Assembly: GCF_030384665.1 (NCBI RefSeq)
Contig: NC_083676.1
Location: 1,612,001 to 1,676,000, forward strand
From: Lodderomyces elongisporus
Taxonomy: Eukaryota; Ascomycota; Pichiomycetes; Serinales; Debaryomycetaceae
Reading direction: 5' to 3'
DNA: 64,000 nt
Below the pieces are notes generated by a model, which saw nothing but the letters and a program-made list of their open reading frames with translations, was not told the origin of the DNA and did no database searches. The translations under genes were made by a program, and so were the position numbers. Below are positions 49,276 through 58,033 of this stretch, in pieces. Within the stretch, counting starts at the first letter, position 1, and each line of letters starts with the position of its first letter.

Positions 49276-49999
49276 CTATTGGAAATTCTATCACTTTCTA
49301 TTGCCTTTTACTATTTTATTGTCCCAACCGCTGATGTATCTGTATAGAGCAATATGTATTATGTATTACCTCTGATGAGCAATGTGAGGTGTGGAGCTTT
49401 ATGGCTTGAAAGGTTGAAAGTTTTATAACTTTGATATCTATGAAGATCTACAATATGTGGGGGACGTGCCGGGGGAGGGAAAGGGAGGAGGAACTGATAG
49501 TTTTGTGATCAAGTGCAATATTTCCCAGTCTTTTGATGGAAGGAAAACAAAAGAAAAAAAGTAAAAAAATAATTATCATTTTTGTGTCAAATGGTGCAAA
49601 TACATGACGCGCGAAAGGAATTCAAAGCTATTATATACCCTTATCTTTATTATTCTTATTATTCTTATTATTATTCATATAATTGTTCTTATTATTCTTA
49701 TTATTATTCATATAATTATTCTTATTGTTGTTGTTGTTGGATTAAAAAAGAGGGTCCCTCAATAAACGGATAATTTGAAAATTTTATTGGAAAAGAAAAA
49801 TAGGAAAAAAGAATGATGGCTGCCGCATCAAGCCTACTTTATATTATTTTTGAGCTTGAGAGATAGTATTATGTTCAAGAAATGTGTACTTGGGGTCTCA
49901 TAGGTTTTAAATAATTATTATTGTTATTTTTTTTTTTTGGTTTATTTTACTATTTTTATTATTTGAGTTTTCATCTAGTTTTTCTTTGTCTCTGACTAT
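49276..49999. other. Intergenic region upstream of Zn-cluster gene
   Basis: It contains an imperfect TTATTATTC-type repeat (49646-49740), A/T runs and a short G-rich patch (49470-49495). I see no gene. Both flanking genes are on the minus strand, so this is the promoter of the regulator and the 3' flank of ITT1. Confidence 0.6.
49646..49740. repeat. Imperfect TTATTATTCATATAATTATTC repeat
   Basis: Two copies of a ~35-bp unit (TTATTCTTATTATTATTCAT..AATT) grade into TTG repeats upstream of the Zn-cluster gene. Confidence 0.7.
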
Positions 50000-51406
50000 T
50001 CAATCCTCTGTACCAGGCATTCCAAAGAACAAGAGCTTATAACAAGGAGATGTGGGATCAGTAAAATGGCCATAATGGTTTTCAATTTGGCTCCCGCAAT
50101 GGAAACAAAAGCACGTTAGACATTCGCTGCATTTCATCCTGTTGCATCCTTCGGTCTTTTCTATAACCGCTTCACAACTGGGACATTTCCTAATATCACC
50201 TCCCTGCTTGATCAAACTCTCAAAGAGCTGATCCATTTCAAACTCCTCGACTGCCTTAAGGATCCTTTTCATACCAAACTTAGCATTGAGAATCTTCCTC
50301 TCGTTTGAGCCTTGAGGCAAAGAATTGTATGTTTCTAAATCTTCTACTGGTATACCACCATATGGTGCATTTTCAGCCGTTTTTTTACATGGCTTGAATC
50401 TAGCATGGTATGACATACGACAATCGTTGCAAAACGCATACCGACACTTTGCACAGACAACAAGCCGTTCATTCAATTCTTCTCTGAATATAGATTCTTC
50501 GCAACCAATTCTGGGACACTTTACTAATCTGTTTGGAAGAAGTCGGCCTATTAATTCATATTGTGCATTTTTGAATAGTGTCAGATATCGTTCAACAAGA
50601 TCTTTACTTAACAAACTTTCCAATACTGTTGGTGGAATGGGTGGTATTAGTAAAGTCTTTACAATATCACTCACTTTTTCGTTTTCATTATTCATCATCC
50701 AAGTCTCGAGCTTGAGCACCTCTTCTTTCGTCTTTATGTATTTTTTAGTACACTCAAAGTTTGGACAGTGTACTTTATCAATACTTCCCTCAGTGATGTG
50801 AGATGCGAAATAGTCTCTTAAGCACTCATTGCAAAACACATGTTGGCAATCTTCTAATCTTGTGCAATGTGCACCCTTTAAATCCGACTGGCATATCTCA
50901 CAAGTAAAAGTTGTGCAGTCAAACTTTGCTTGTAAACACTTTCGGTCATTGTCAACCAATGCAAGATATTCGTCAAGTTCAGTAACATTAATACTATTGG
51001 GGATATAGTTTTCCAAACTATGAAAAATGTGGTCAAGCATACTAAACACAACTTGGTCCTTGTAGTCTTGCCATATCTGTAAAAGGTCTCGGCAAATATC
51101 ATCTTCTTTATCACTCAAGTCAGGCCAATGGAGCTCAAGAAGTGGCGGATTCTGTTCTGGGTAACCATCAACTAATGAAACTTTCAACTCTATAGGGTGT
51201 AGATAATGAACATTTCGTGAAGACACTATAGTCTCTTTTCCATTAGTGCGACTCACAAGATTTAAAACTGTTGAAGTAGTTTCGATGGGGATGCTTATTG
51301 AGCCTTGAAATTTACAAGCGTCAACGACAAAGTTATCATATATCGCTGCACAGGATTCCAATTCCTGGATCCTAAAGTCTTCAAAATACTCTTTGGATGG
51401 TGTCAT
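50000..51406 (-). CDS. ITT1: RBR E3 ubiquitin ligase, Itt1
   Basis: This is a 468-residue protein; S. cerevisiae Itt1 is 464. An N-terminal RWD-like domain (~1-125: FRIQELESCAAIYDNF, LVDGYPEQNPPLLEL) precedes RING1 at ~168-215 (CEICQSDLKGAHC...CQHVFCNECLRDY), the in-between-RING at ~290-345 (LVKCPRIGCEESI...CAKCRYAFCNDC) and RING2 at ~404-440 (CPSCEAVIEKTEGCNRMKC...CFCFHCGSQI). The predicted ubiquitin-accepting cysteine is Cys421 in EGCNRM. Itt1 interacts with release factors eRF1 and eRF3 in S. cerevisiae and affects translation termination. The gene is divergent from ERV41 across 460 bp. All metal ligands I looked for are present. Confidence 0.92.
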   Translation of the reverse strand: MTPSKEYFEDFRIQELESCAAIYDNFVVDACKFQGSISIPIETTSTVLNLVSRTNGKETIVSSRNVHYLHPIELKVSLVDGYPEQNPPLLELHWPDLSDKEDDICRDLLQIWQDYKDQVVFSMLDHIFHSLENYIPNSINVTELDEYLALVDNDRKCLQAKFDCTTFTCEICQSDLKGAHCTRLEDCQHVFCNECLRDYFASHITEGSIDKVHCPNFECTKKYIKTKEEVLKLETWMMNNENEKVSDIVKTLLIPPIPPTVLESLLSKDLVERYLTLFKNAQYELIGRLLPNRLVKCPRIGCEESIFREELNERLVVCAKCRYAFCNDCRMSYHARFKPCKKTAENAPYGGIPVEDLETYNSLPQGSNERKILNAKFGMKRILKAVEEFEMDQLFESLIKQGGDIRKCPSCEAVIEKTEGCNRMKCSECLTCFCFHCGSQIENHYGHFTDPTSPCYKLLFFGMPGTED

Positions 51407-51866
51407 GAGAAGTAATGATCATTTGGTAGATAGGGCCATACTCAAAGGTGCTTATAAAAGTCATCTCGAGACAGTGGCGAGTTGAAACATTGATGTGTGT
51501 TATCTTGTAATATGCATAGTTCCGCAGCGCACGGATTTATGTTCTACAAAGTAAAAGAATTTCAAGATTCAAAAAAAAAAAAAGAAAAGGAAAAAAAAAA
51601 GAAATAAATAAAAAATATCATTAATATGAAATGAAATAGAGAGAGAATGCGTGTATGATAAAAGCGAGCTAGGGACAACAAAACTCTAAGCTTTAATTGT
51701 GTTGTTCTGATTATATGCATTCATCCTGTTCGAGACAGTCATAAATAGTTACAAACCACAACAACAACAGCAACCACAACGGCAACCACAACGGCAACCA
51801 CAACGACAAAAGCAATCACAACAGCAACCACAACCACAACAAAGAGAACAAAATTAAAACAATCAA
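51407..51866. other. Divergent promoter ITT1 / ERV41
   Basis: This is 460 bp containing poly-A stretches (51571-51600) and a CAA-rich minisatellite (51755-51843) that almost abuts the ERV41 start codon and is probably in its 5' UTR. There is no gene. Confidence 0.7.
51755..51843. repeat. CAACCACAACGG minisatellite in the ERV41 leader
   Basis: About 88 nt built from CAA, CCA and CGG triplets, with a 12-bp unit CGGCAACCACAA repeated at 51780, 51792 and 51804 and looser copies on either side. The strand identical to ERV41 mRNA lacks T and ATG. It ends ~23 nt before the ATG. Confidence 0.85.
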
Positions 51867-52928
51867 ATGAGTTCCCTTTCGAAACGGGTCAAGACGTTTG
51901 ATGCATTCCCCAAAGTTGATCCCCAGCACCAAGTAAGGTCTGAAAGAGGTGGGCTTTCAACACTTTTAACTTACTTTTTCGGTTTGCTTATTCTCTGGGT
52001 TGAGGTTGGTGGCTTTATTGGAGGATATGTCGATAGACAATTTGAGGTTGATAGGGTTGTGCGATCTGATTTATCAATCAACGTGGATATGATTGTTGCA
52101 ATGCCTTGTGAATTTATCCATACCAATGTCGAAGACATTACTCGAGATCGATTCTTAGCTGGAGAAACGTTAAACTTTGAAGGGATCCATTTTTTTATTC
52201 CGCAAAATTTCAAGATCAACAACCCAAATGATTTCCACGAGACTCCTGATTTGGACGAAGTGATGCAGGAAAGTTTGAGAGCTGAGTTTAGGCAAGGTGG
52301 ACAAAGAATCAATGAGGGAGCACCGGCATGTCATATTTTTGGCTCAATTCCAGTAAATCAAGTTAAAGGCGATTTCAGAATTACTGGCAAAGGGTTTGGT
52401 TATAGTGATAGACTGCACGTTCCGCTTGCAGCATTGAACTTTACACATGTTATTCAAGAGTTTTCTTATGGAGAATTTTTCCCATTTTTGAATAATCCAC
52501 TCGATGCCACAGGAAAAGTTACTGAAGAAAAGTTACAGGCTTATATTTACAATGCCCAAGTGGTGCCAACATTGTATGAAAAATTGGGTTTGGAAGTGGA
52601 TACAAATCAATACTCTTTAACTGAAAACCATCATGTAATCAAACTAGACGAGATTAGCAACCGACCCCAAGGCGTTCCTGGGATTTATTTCAGGTACGAG
52701 TTTGAGCCTATAAAATTGACGATTAGAGAAAAACGAATTCCGTTTTTCCAATTCGTAGCCAGATTAGGTACCATATGCGGAGGTTTACTTGTTGCTGCGG
52801 GATATTTATTTAAATTGTATGAAAAGCTCTTGGTTCTATTATTTGGAAGAAAGTATGCTGAGAGGGGAAAAGAAAAAAAAGATGGAGGTATATTAAATCA
52901 AGGCATTCTGAAAATGACTGATGAATGA
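51867..52928 (+). CDS. ERV41: Erv41 ER-Golgi cargo receptor subunit
   Basis: This is a 353-residue protein; S. cerevisiae Erv41 is 352. The short cytosolic N-terminus KRVKTFDAFPKVD is the family signature. Next come a transmembrane segment (~30-50), a large lumenal domain with CHIFGSIPVNQVKGDFRITGKG and NHPLD-like FLNNPLDATGKV, VVPTLYEKLGLEVDTNQYS, and a second membrane segment (~290-325) before a short basic tail. With Erv46 it cycles between ER and Golgi in COPII/COPI vesicles and retrieves escaped ER residents. Note that it lacks the intron position-specific signals I would look for near the start, so I keep a single exon. Confidence 0.94.
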   Translation: MSSLSKRVKTFDAFPKVDPQHQVRSERGGLSTLLTYFFGLLILWVEVGGFIGGYVDRQFEVDRVVRSDLSINVDMIVAMPCEFIHTNVEDITRDRFLAGETLNFEGIHFFIPQNFKINNPNDFHETPDLDEVMQESLRAEFRQGGQRINEGAPACHIFGSIPVNQVKGDFRITGKGFGYSDRLHVPLAALNFTHVIQEFSYGEFFPFLNNPLDATGKVTEEKLQAYIYNAQVVPTLYEKLGLEVDTNQYSLTENHHVIKLDEISNRPQGVPGIYFRYEFEPIKLTIREKRIPFFQFVARLGTICGGLLVAAGYLFKLYEKLLVLLFGRKYAERGKEKKDGGILNQGILKMTDE

Positions 52929-53040
52929 TGTATGTATATATAAGTACATGTATATGTATATATAAATTTTTATAAAAGGATGGATGAGTATTAATTGAGA
53001 GTAATGTTGGTCTTTATTCTAATAAAAGAATGAAGAATTG
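52929..53040. other. Short convergent spacer with TATATA/TACATG tract
   Basis: This is 112 bp between the ERV41 stop and the end of the first paralog gene. TGTATATATAAGTACATG-type sequence (52931-52968) could serve as a 3'-end efficiency element. Confidence 0.6.
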
Positions 53041-54309
53041 TTATGAACGATTCTCATATGCACCATCACCATATTTTGTCTGACTTGAACTTTGTGGAGC
53101 TGGTGGTTCATAAATTGAAGGGATCTGACTAATAATCAAATTCACAAGTTCTGTAAGCTCTCCAAATTGTTGGGTATTTCTTTCTGCTAATCGGCTGATT
53201 TCACCATTGATAATGTTAAATTGGTTCTCGCATTGCTCCTGAAGTTTAACTATCTGTTGAAGCAAATTCTCAACAGTAATTGGCAAGTCTCTAGGCTGGG
53301 CTGCGTTGGACTTATGTGGTTCTGGTTGCGATTGCAATTGCGGTTGTGATTGCGGTTCTGATTGTGATTGTGATTGCGGTTGTGTGTATGTCGAAATTAT
53401 AGGTTCCAGATAATGCGGCCACAAGTTCCGATCATATCTTTGTGATGTGGCCATGCTTGGTACTGACTTGCAATTGGACAAATCTATGGCTAAAGGGCAA
53501 AATTCACCATGAGCAATGCTCTTACCTGAGGTTTCCAAATCTGAATTCCAAAACCTATTGAGATTTGAGCCTCGTGGTGCAGGATTCTGTTCTTGAAGTT
53601 CAGTAAAGTATGATATTGTATCACTACTAGAGCCACCAAATGCATTTGGTTGTATATGTTGCAGAGTATTTCCAGTAGCTACAGAAGAGCGCGTATACTC
53701 ATCCATTTTACCACTATGAGCTGACTGTCCTACAAGTGGCGGTGAAACAGCATGGTTTGCTGATGTGTTTGTAGCTGGTTCGTCAAGAAAAGAAGTTTTG
53801 TTTGCAGTAACTGTTAAAGGACTCATCTTTGCTGTCCCTTGTTTCTCCCTTCCCTTCCCGCTCTTTTCATTCTTTTCATTTTCTTTTGTTTTCTTGTTTG
53901 GCTGTTGTTGTTGTAGAGGAAGAGTGTTGTTTGCCTTGTCTTCATCTGATATTTTGTGAAACAATGATTCACTAAGGAGTCCACTTTCATACATAAATTC
54001 CATAATCCTTTTCAAAATTGTTTCATTTTCGTTAAAAGTATCTTCATTATTTCCATCATGTTTAAGCCGGCTCTCAAAATTTTTTTTCAATAGCTGAAAT
54101 CGTTGATTAATTGTCCTAGTCTGCACAATGTTTGCATTGGTTAATTCATTAAACTCAAGCAAGACTCTTTCCCAGGTCCTGATTTTGTTCCCTTGCGTGA
54201 ATATATCTGATTTGAATTTATCTATAAGACTAAGAAGATGATTATCGTATTCAAATGTGAATTGAAAGTTGCTTCTTCGTGGTAATGGACCAGACGTGTT
54301 GTTGCTCAT
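53041..54309 (-). CDS. Putative Myb/SANT- or MADF-like protein, paralog A
   Basis: This is a 422-residue protein from the ATG at 54309; the orthologue is not recognised. Residues ~14-105 form a compact region (FQFTFEYDNHLLSLIDKF...NKIRTWERVLLEFN...NIVQTRTINQRFQLLKK...NENETILKRIMEFM) with a conserved Trp and a basic third helix, which looks like a Myb/SANT- or MADF-type DNA-binding fold. A low-complexity middle follows, with a K/E-rich patch near 130-155 and a SQPQ-type repeat near 310-335. The C-terminal ~345-405 is a predicted coiled coil (ENLLQQIVKLQEQCENQ...FGELTELVNLIISQIP). The same arrangement and motifs recur in the gene at 56924-58033, so the two are paralogs. Transcription factor is an inference. 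Confidence 0.8.
   Translation of the reverse strand: MSNNTSGPLPRRSNFQFTFEYDNHLLSLIDKFKSDIFTQGNKIRTWERVLLEFNELTNANIVQTRTINQRFQLLKKNFESRLKHDGNNEDTFNENETILKRIMEFMYESGLLSESLFHKISDEDKANNTLPLQQQQPNKKTKENEKNEKSGKGREKQGTAKMSPLTVTANKTSFLDEPATNTSANHAVSPPLVGQSAHSGKMDEYTRSSVATGNTLQHIQPNAFGGSSSDTISYFTELQEQNPAPRGSNLNRFWNSDLETSGKSIAHGEFCPLAIDLSNCKSVPSMATSQRYDRNLWPHYLEPIISTYTQPQSQSQSEPQSQPQLQSQPEPHKSNAAQPRDLPITVENLLQQIVKLQEQCENQFNIINGEISRLAERNTQQFGELTELVNLIISQIPSIYEPPAPQSSSQTKYGDGAYENRS
53335..53395. repeat. GATTGCGGTT-type repeat coding Gln/Ser/Pro
   Basis: A tandem hexamer-based repeat in paralog A codes for QPQSQSQ-type sequence on the minus strand. Confidence 0.75.
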
Positions 54310-56923
54310 TATAAGTTCTCGATGTTCCTACAGTGGTGGTTTCCCCGTTATATGCTTTTTCTTCCTGCAAAAGTTTGTTTTGCTATTTGTAGGTATTTCT
54401 ACATCGTTTTATATCTTTGATAATTTAAAGTTCACTCTTCCATGGAAATCCATTACATTTGAGACATATATTAGAGCAAGAGCCAAAAAAAAACAAATAA
54501 AATAATTGATGAATGAACGAAAGAAAGAAAGAAAGAAAGAGAAAGAAACTGGTGAATCAAAGTGTGAAGTGGTTGAAAAAGGAGTTGGAAAAAAATTACC
54601 TCGGAATATATACATATGCAATGCGTCTAAACCTCTATTGGACTGGTCCCTTATTTCTTTTTTTTTTTTCTTTTTTTTGAGAAGGCGCGCCATTTATTTT
54701 ACTGCTGCAACATCCGCGACAATTTACGATAGCATGGATTTATTATGCGTATCTCTGAAAGAATAAAAGTAAATGACAACCAACAAGCATCTTTGTTTTA
54801 GGATGTTTAAATTTAACGCGTATAAGGTGTTTATATATTTATTCTCATACTTTCTTTTCTGTAAGTAGATGAAGTTGAGTTGAGAAAAAAAAATGAAGAA
54901 AATGACATAGAGTAAATAGATTCCTAAATTCTGTACGAATAGGTGAGTATGTAATGTGGTGTTAGTCAATCAGTAAAAGGCCCAAAAAAAAAACATTCTA
55001 CGTAATATGCACAAAAAAAATTAAGAATTGCAAAGTAGAGCCAAAGATGAGATACTGATGAACCAAACCATAGCCGTTTGAAAGCAAAATGTAATGTGTG
55101 ACGTGCATTAGCCGAGATGTATAAAAATAAGAGGAAGAAGAAGAAGAAGAAATAAAATTTTCACTTACAGTGTGAAGGTGGGGAAAGTTCTGATGATGAT
55201 TTCACATTCTCCACACAATTCCAATTAAGACTCAAAAGAATTTCATAAGAATGCTCTGGAATCTTCTCTTGCGTGAAGATCGTTTTACTCCTTTTTTTTC
55301 TTTTCTTTTCTTTTTTCGTGTGGAAAAGGTCTCCTTTCGCGGGGCCCCTAACCATTTGCAATAAATGAATACATCAGTGGAACTTTAGCGCTATTAACCC
55401 AATATTAAACACTGTGGAAAGAGCAATTGCCGCGGGTTTTTTTTAAAGATACAGCTAAACTGGAAGACAATTGTTCTTTTTGTTGTTTTCTTTAATGTTT
55501 CTTGTTGTTTCTTGGGCGGGTGGGAATAAAGAGGAGGAAAAGAAATTCTCTTTCCTTCTTTTTTATTACCGTTTCTTTAGCTCTTCTCAGTTCTCAGTTC
55601 TCAGTTCTCAGTTCTCCTATCTTGCTTGCGCCTCTCTCCTATATTGGAATATTAAATTTTTGTCTATGGAAGCATCCATTGAAATTATTCGTGATTTTAA
55701 TGAAATTTAAGAGACAGCCGCTAAGCAAAACAAAATAAAAAACACCGTATTCCCCTTTGCGTTGCATGCATAATATTTTTGCTCCAACTGTGTAAATTTT
55801 TTTTAAAAAAAAAAAGAAACAAAGAAAGAAAGAATTTAGCTGGTCGCAAAAGACATTGCAATCACAGCATGGAAAATACACGGTTTTAGTGCCGCTGTGG
55901 TAATAGTCTTGACATATCGCGTTTCCCCTATCTCAATTGTAATGATTACAAGAACTGTAATTGAATTTTCTCTTTTGCAATCAAGTGTTTCTTTTTGTTC
56001 CATTTTTTTTTTCTCACTTATTTTTTTTGTTCCATTTGTTCTATATAGAATAAATAGAATGTGTCCTTTTTTAAAAAATCTATTCTCTCGGCATGTATAG
56101 TCAAACAGATGTTGCAAACTTCTTATAACCGAGATTATGCAAGGGGATCTAGCTTGAACGCTGGCTCTTGAAAAACTCTTTGAACAGAGAAAATAATATA
56201 ATATAAAATAAAAGAAAAGAAAATAAAGAAATAGCAATAATGATAAGTGAACGTAAAATATGTGAAACGAATAATGAAAACAAATTCTCAAAAAAACAAA
56301 AAAAGTTGAAGTATGAAAAAAACCTTGAATAGTTTCTGAGGCAGAATACATGAAAACTAAAAAGCTTTTTACATTTTTAGTTCTATCCGCTGATAGAATT
56401 GTGGACTCCATGTATTCAAGTTCTTCTTTTTTTTTATTATTTGATGTTTGATTTCTCTTACTTCTGTCAAAAACTATAAAATGAAAACAAAAAAGAAACG
56501 TTGCACACCGTTTTCTTTGAATTTATTTTATTATATTTTCAGTTTTGTGTAACTTACGAAACAAGATCGATGTACGAAAAAAAATAAAGAGCGTTGTGTA
56601 GGTGTGTATATATGTATATGTGTGTTTGTGCATATAGAGATGTGCAAAGAATAAGGAGGAAGAAAGATAATGATGTTTTCAACTCTAAAGAATAAAATAC
56701 ATGTTGCACCAAATCCTGCTAGGGGAAAAAAGGGGGGGCGGTACGAAAATAACATCAACAAATTAAGAATACAATAGAATCAAAAGAAGAAAAATTAAAT
56801 GAATTGAATTGATAAAAAAAAGAAACCAGTAATAATAAACAAGATGTATAACAGTATATGTATATAACTTGATTAGCGCGATAAAGAAAACGACAAGAAA
56901 AAGAGGAAAAAAAAAGAAATGTG
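54310..56923. other. 2.6 kb gene-free region upstream of paralog A
   Basis: It lies between two minus-strand paralogs. It contains GAAA repeats (54519-54546), many A/T runs, a TTCTCAG heptamer array (55584-55611) and TA/CA tracts (56605-56640). Open frames are short or low complexity. The longest, 191 codons at 55836-56411 (-), has an ATG but a Phe/Leu/Tyr-rich random-looking composition and no recognisable domain. I read the region mainly as an extended promoter. Confidence 0.5.
55584..55611. repeat. TTCTCAG heptamer repeat, 4 copies
   Basis: Four exact tandem copies of TTCTCAG, followed by TTCTCC. Confidence 0.9.
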
Positions 56924-58033
56924 TCAAGTCGTATTCAGTAATGGGTTTTCATCCTCACTTTCCGGTATTTGCTCCACAATTGAATTAACCAATTCGGTAA
57001 AGTATTGGAGCTGTGAGGAAGACTCTTCTTGTCTTCGTGCCAATTCAAATCTCACCTCTTCAAGCTGTTTTTCAGCTTGATTTTGAAGAACTAGAATTTG
57101 ATTTAAAAGCGATTGCGCGGTAAGATGGTGGGCTAAATGTTCGTGTTGCATTCGTGGCAAAGGATCCAGATTGTGCCGTCGAAGGTTTTCATGAATATTT
57201 GCATGATGAGCATAGTCCAATTCCACTTCGGACTTGTACCTTCTCAGCTCTGCATTTGATGAGTGGAATTGTTGGATGTGTGTAGGTTGTTGATGTAGTG
57301 GTTGATGTGCCCGATAAAGAGTTGGGAATTGGTCAAAAAAAGTTTGAGGCAACGTATTAGATGCATGAGATAACTGCATATCTGCATTACTTATCTGGTA
57401 CCTCTTCAGTGCTTGGCCGAGTTCGTTGGCTTGTAATGATTCTAAACTTTGAAAACTTTCAAAAGACTCGGTTGCAGATGTCGGAAAAGATATTTGCTCT
57501 TTACTCAGTTGAGCCGAAATAAATGTGTTCACCAGTTGGTGTTGGTGTTGGTGCTGATGGTGCTGCTGTTGGTGCTGTTGTTGTTGTTGCAAATCAACTC
57601 GTTTATCCTGTCGGCTCGAACCTAGCTCATTTAACTTAATTGAATTGTTATTAGATTCCTCTTGTATTTTTTGCCGTCGCTGCTGTTTCATACTAAGTAA
57701 AAAATCAAGAATCTCCTTCATTTTTGTCTCATTCTCATTTAATACAAAACTCTCAGATGAATTTCTTTCTTCTTGCTCAAAACGAGTTTCTAAGCTTTTC
57801 TTTAATGCTTGAAACCGTTGTTTTATAGTTCTGCTCTGAACAATGTTTGACCCAAACGCCAGGTTGAAATGTAACAAGACCGTCTCCCAAGTCCTTAATT
57901 TCGATCCTCTAGTGAACAACCCTTCCAAGTTCTCGAGAATTGAGTCTAGCAACACCGTATCGGATTCATATGTAAACTGAAAGTGGGGTCTGCTGCTGGA
58001 GGTAGATGCAGCGGAGATTGGCTCATCACTCAT
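56924..58033 (-). CDS. Putative Myb/SANT- or MADF-like protein, paralog B
   Basis: This is a 369-residue protein. The first ATG in frame is at 58033 (MSDEPISAAS); the open frame extends upstream only by non-ATG codons. Residues ~20-115 repeat the domain of paralog A: FQFTYESDTVLLDSIL, RTWETVLLHFN, NIVQSRTIKQRFQALKK and LNENETKMKEILDFL. A Gln/His-rich tract near 155-170 is coded by CAG/CAA/CAC. The C-terminal ~305-360 is again coiled coil (QSLLNQILVLQNQAEKQ...LQYFTELVNSIVEQIP) with a short acidic end. It shares orientation with paralog A but is separated from it by 2.6 kb. It is probably a nuclear regulator; this is inferred from the domain shape, not from an identified orthologue. Confidence 0.8.
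   Translation of the reverse strand: MSDEPISAASTSSSRPHFQFTYESDTVLLDSILENLEGLFTRGSKLRTWETVLLHFNLAFGSNIVQSRTIKQRFQALKKSLETRFEQEERNSSESFVLNENETKMKEILDFLLSMKQQRRQKIQEESNNNSIKLNELGSSRQDKRVDLQQQQQHQQQHHQHQHQHQLVNTFISAQLSKEQISFPTSATESFESFQSLESLQANELGQALKRYQISNADMQLSHASNTLPQTFFDQFPTLYRAHQPLHQQPTHIQQFHSSNAELRRYKSEVELDYAHHANIHENLRRHNLDPLPRMQHEHLAHHLTAQSLLNQILVLQNQAEKQLEEVRFELARRQEESSSQLQYFTELVNSIVEQIPESEDENPLLNTT
57537..57594. repeat. Gln/His codon repeat in paralog B
   Basis: GTTGGTGTTGGTGCTGATGG-type plus-strand repeats code on the minus strand for a Gln/His run. Confidence 0.8.

Noticed and set aside
55836..56411. 191-codon minus-strand ATG frame
   Set aside because: Composition is rich in Phe, Leu, Ile and Tyr as expected of translated AT-rich DNA; the hydrophobic run does not form an organised set of segments and no family is recognisable. 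It was kept only as a remark in the intergenic entry. Conservation or transcript data could change this.
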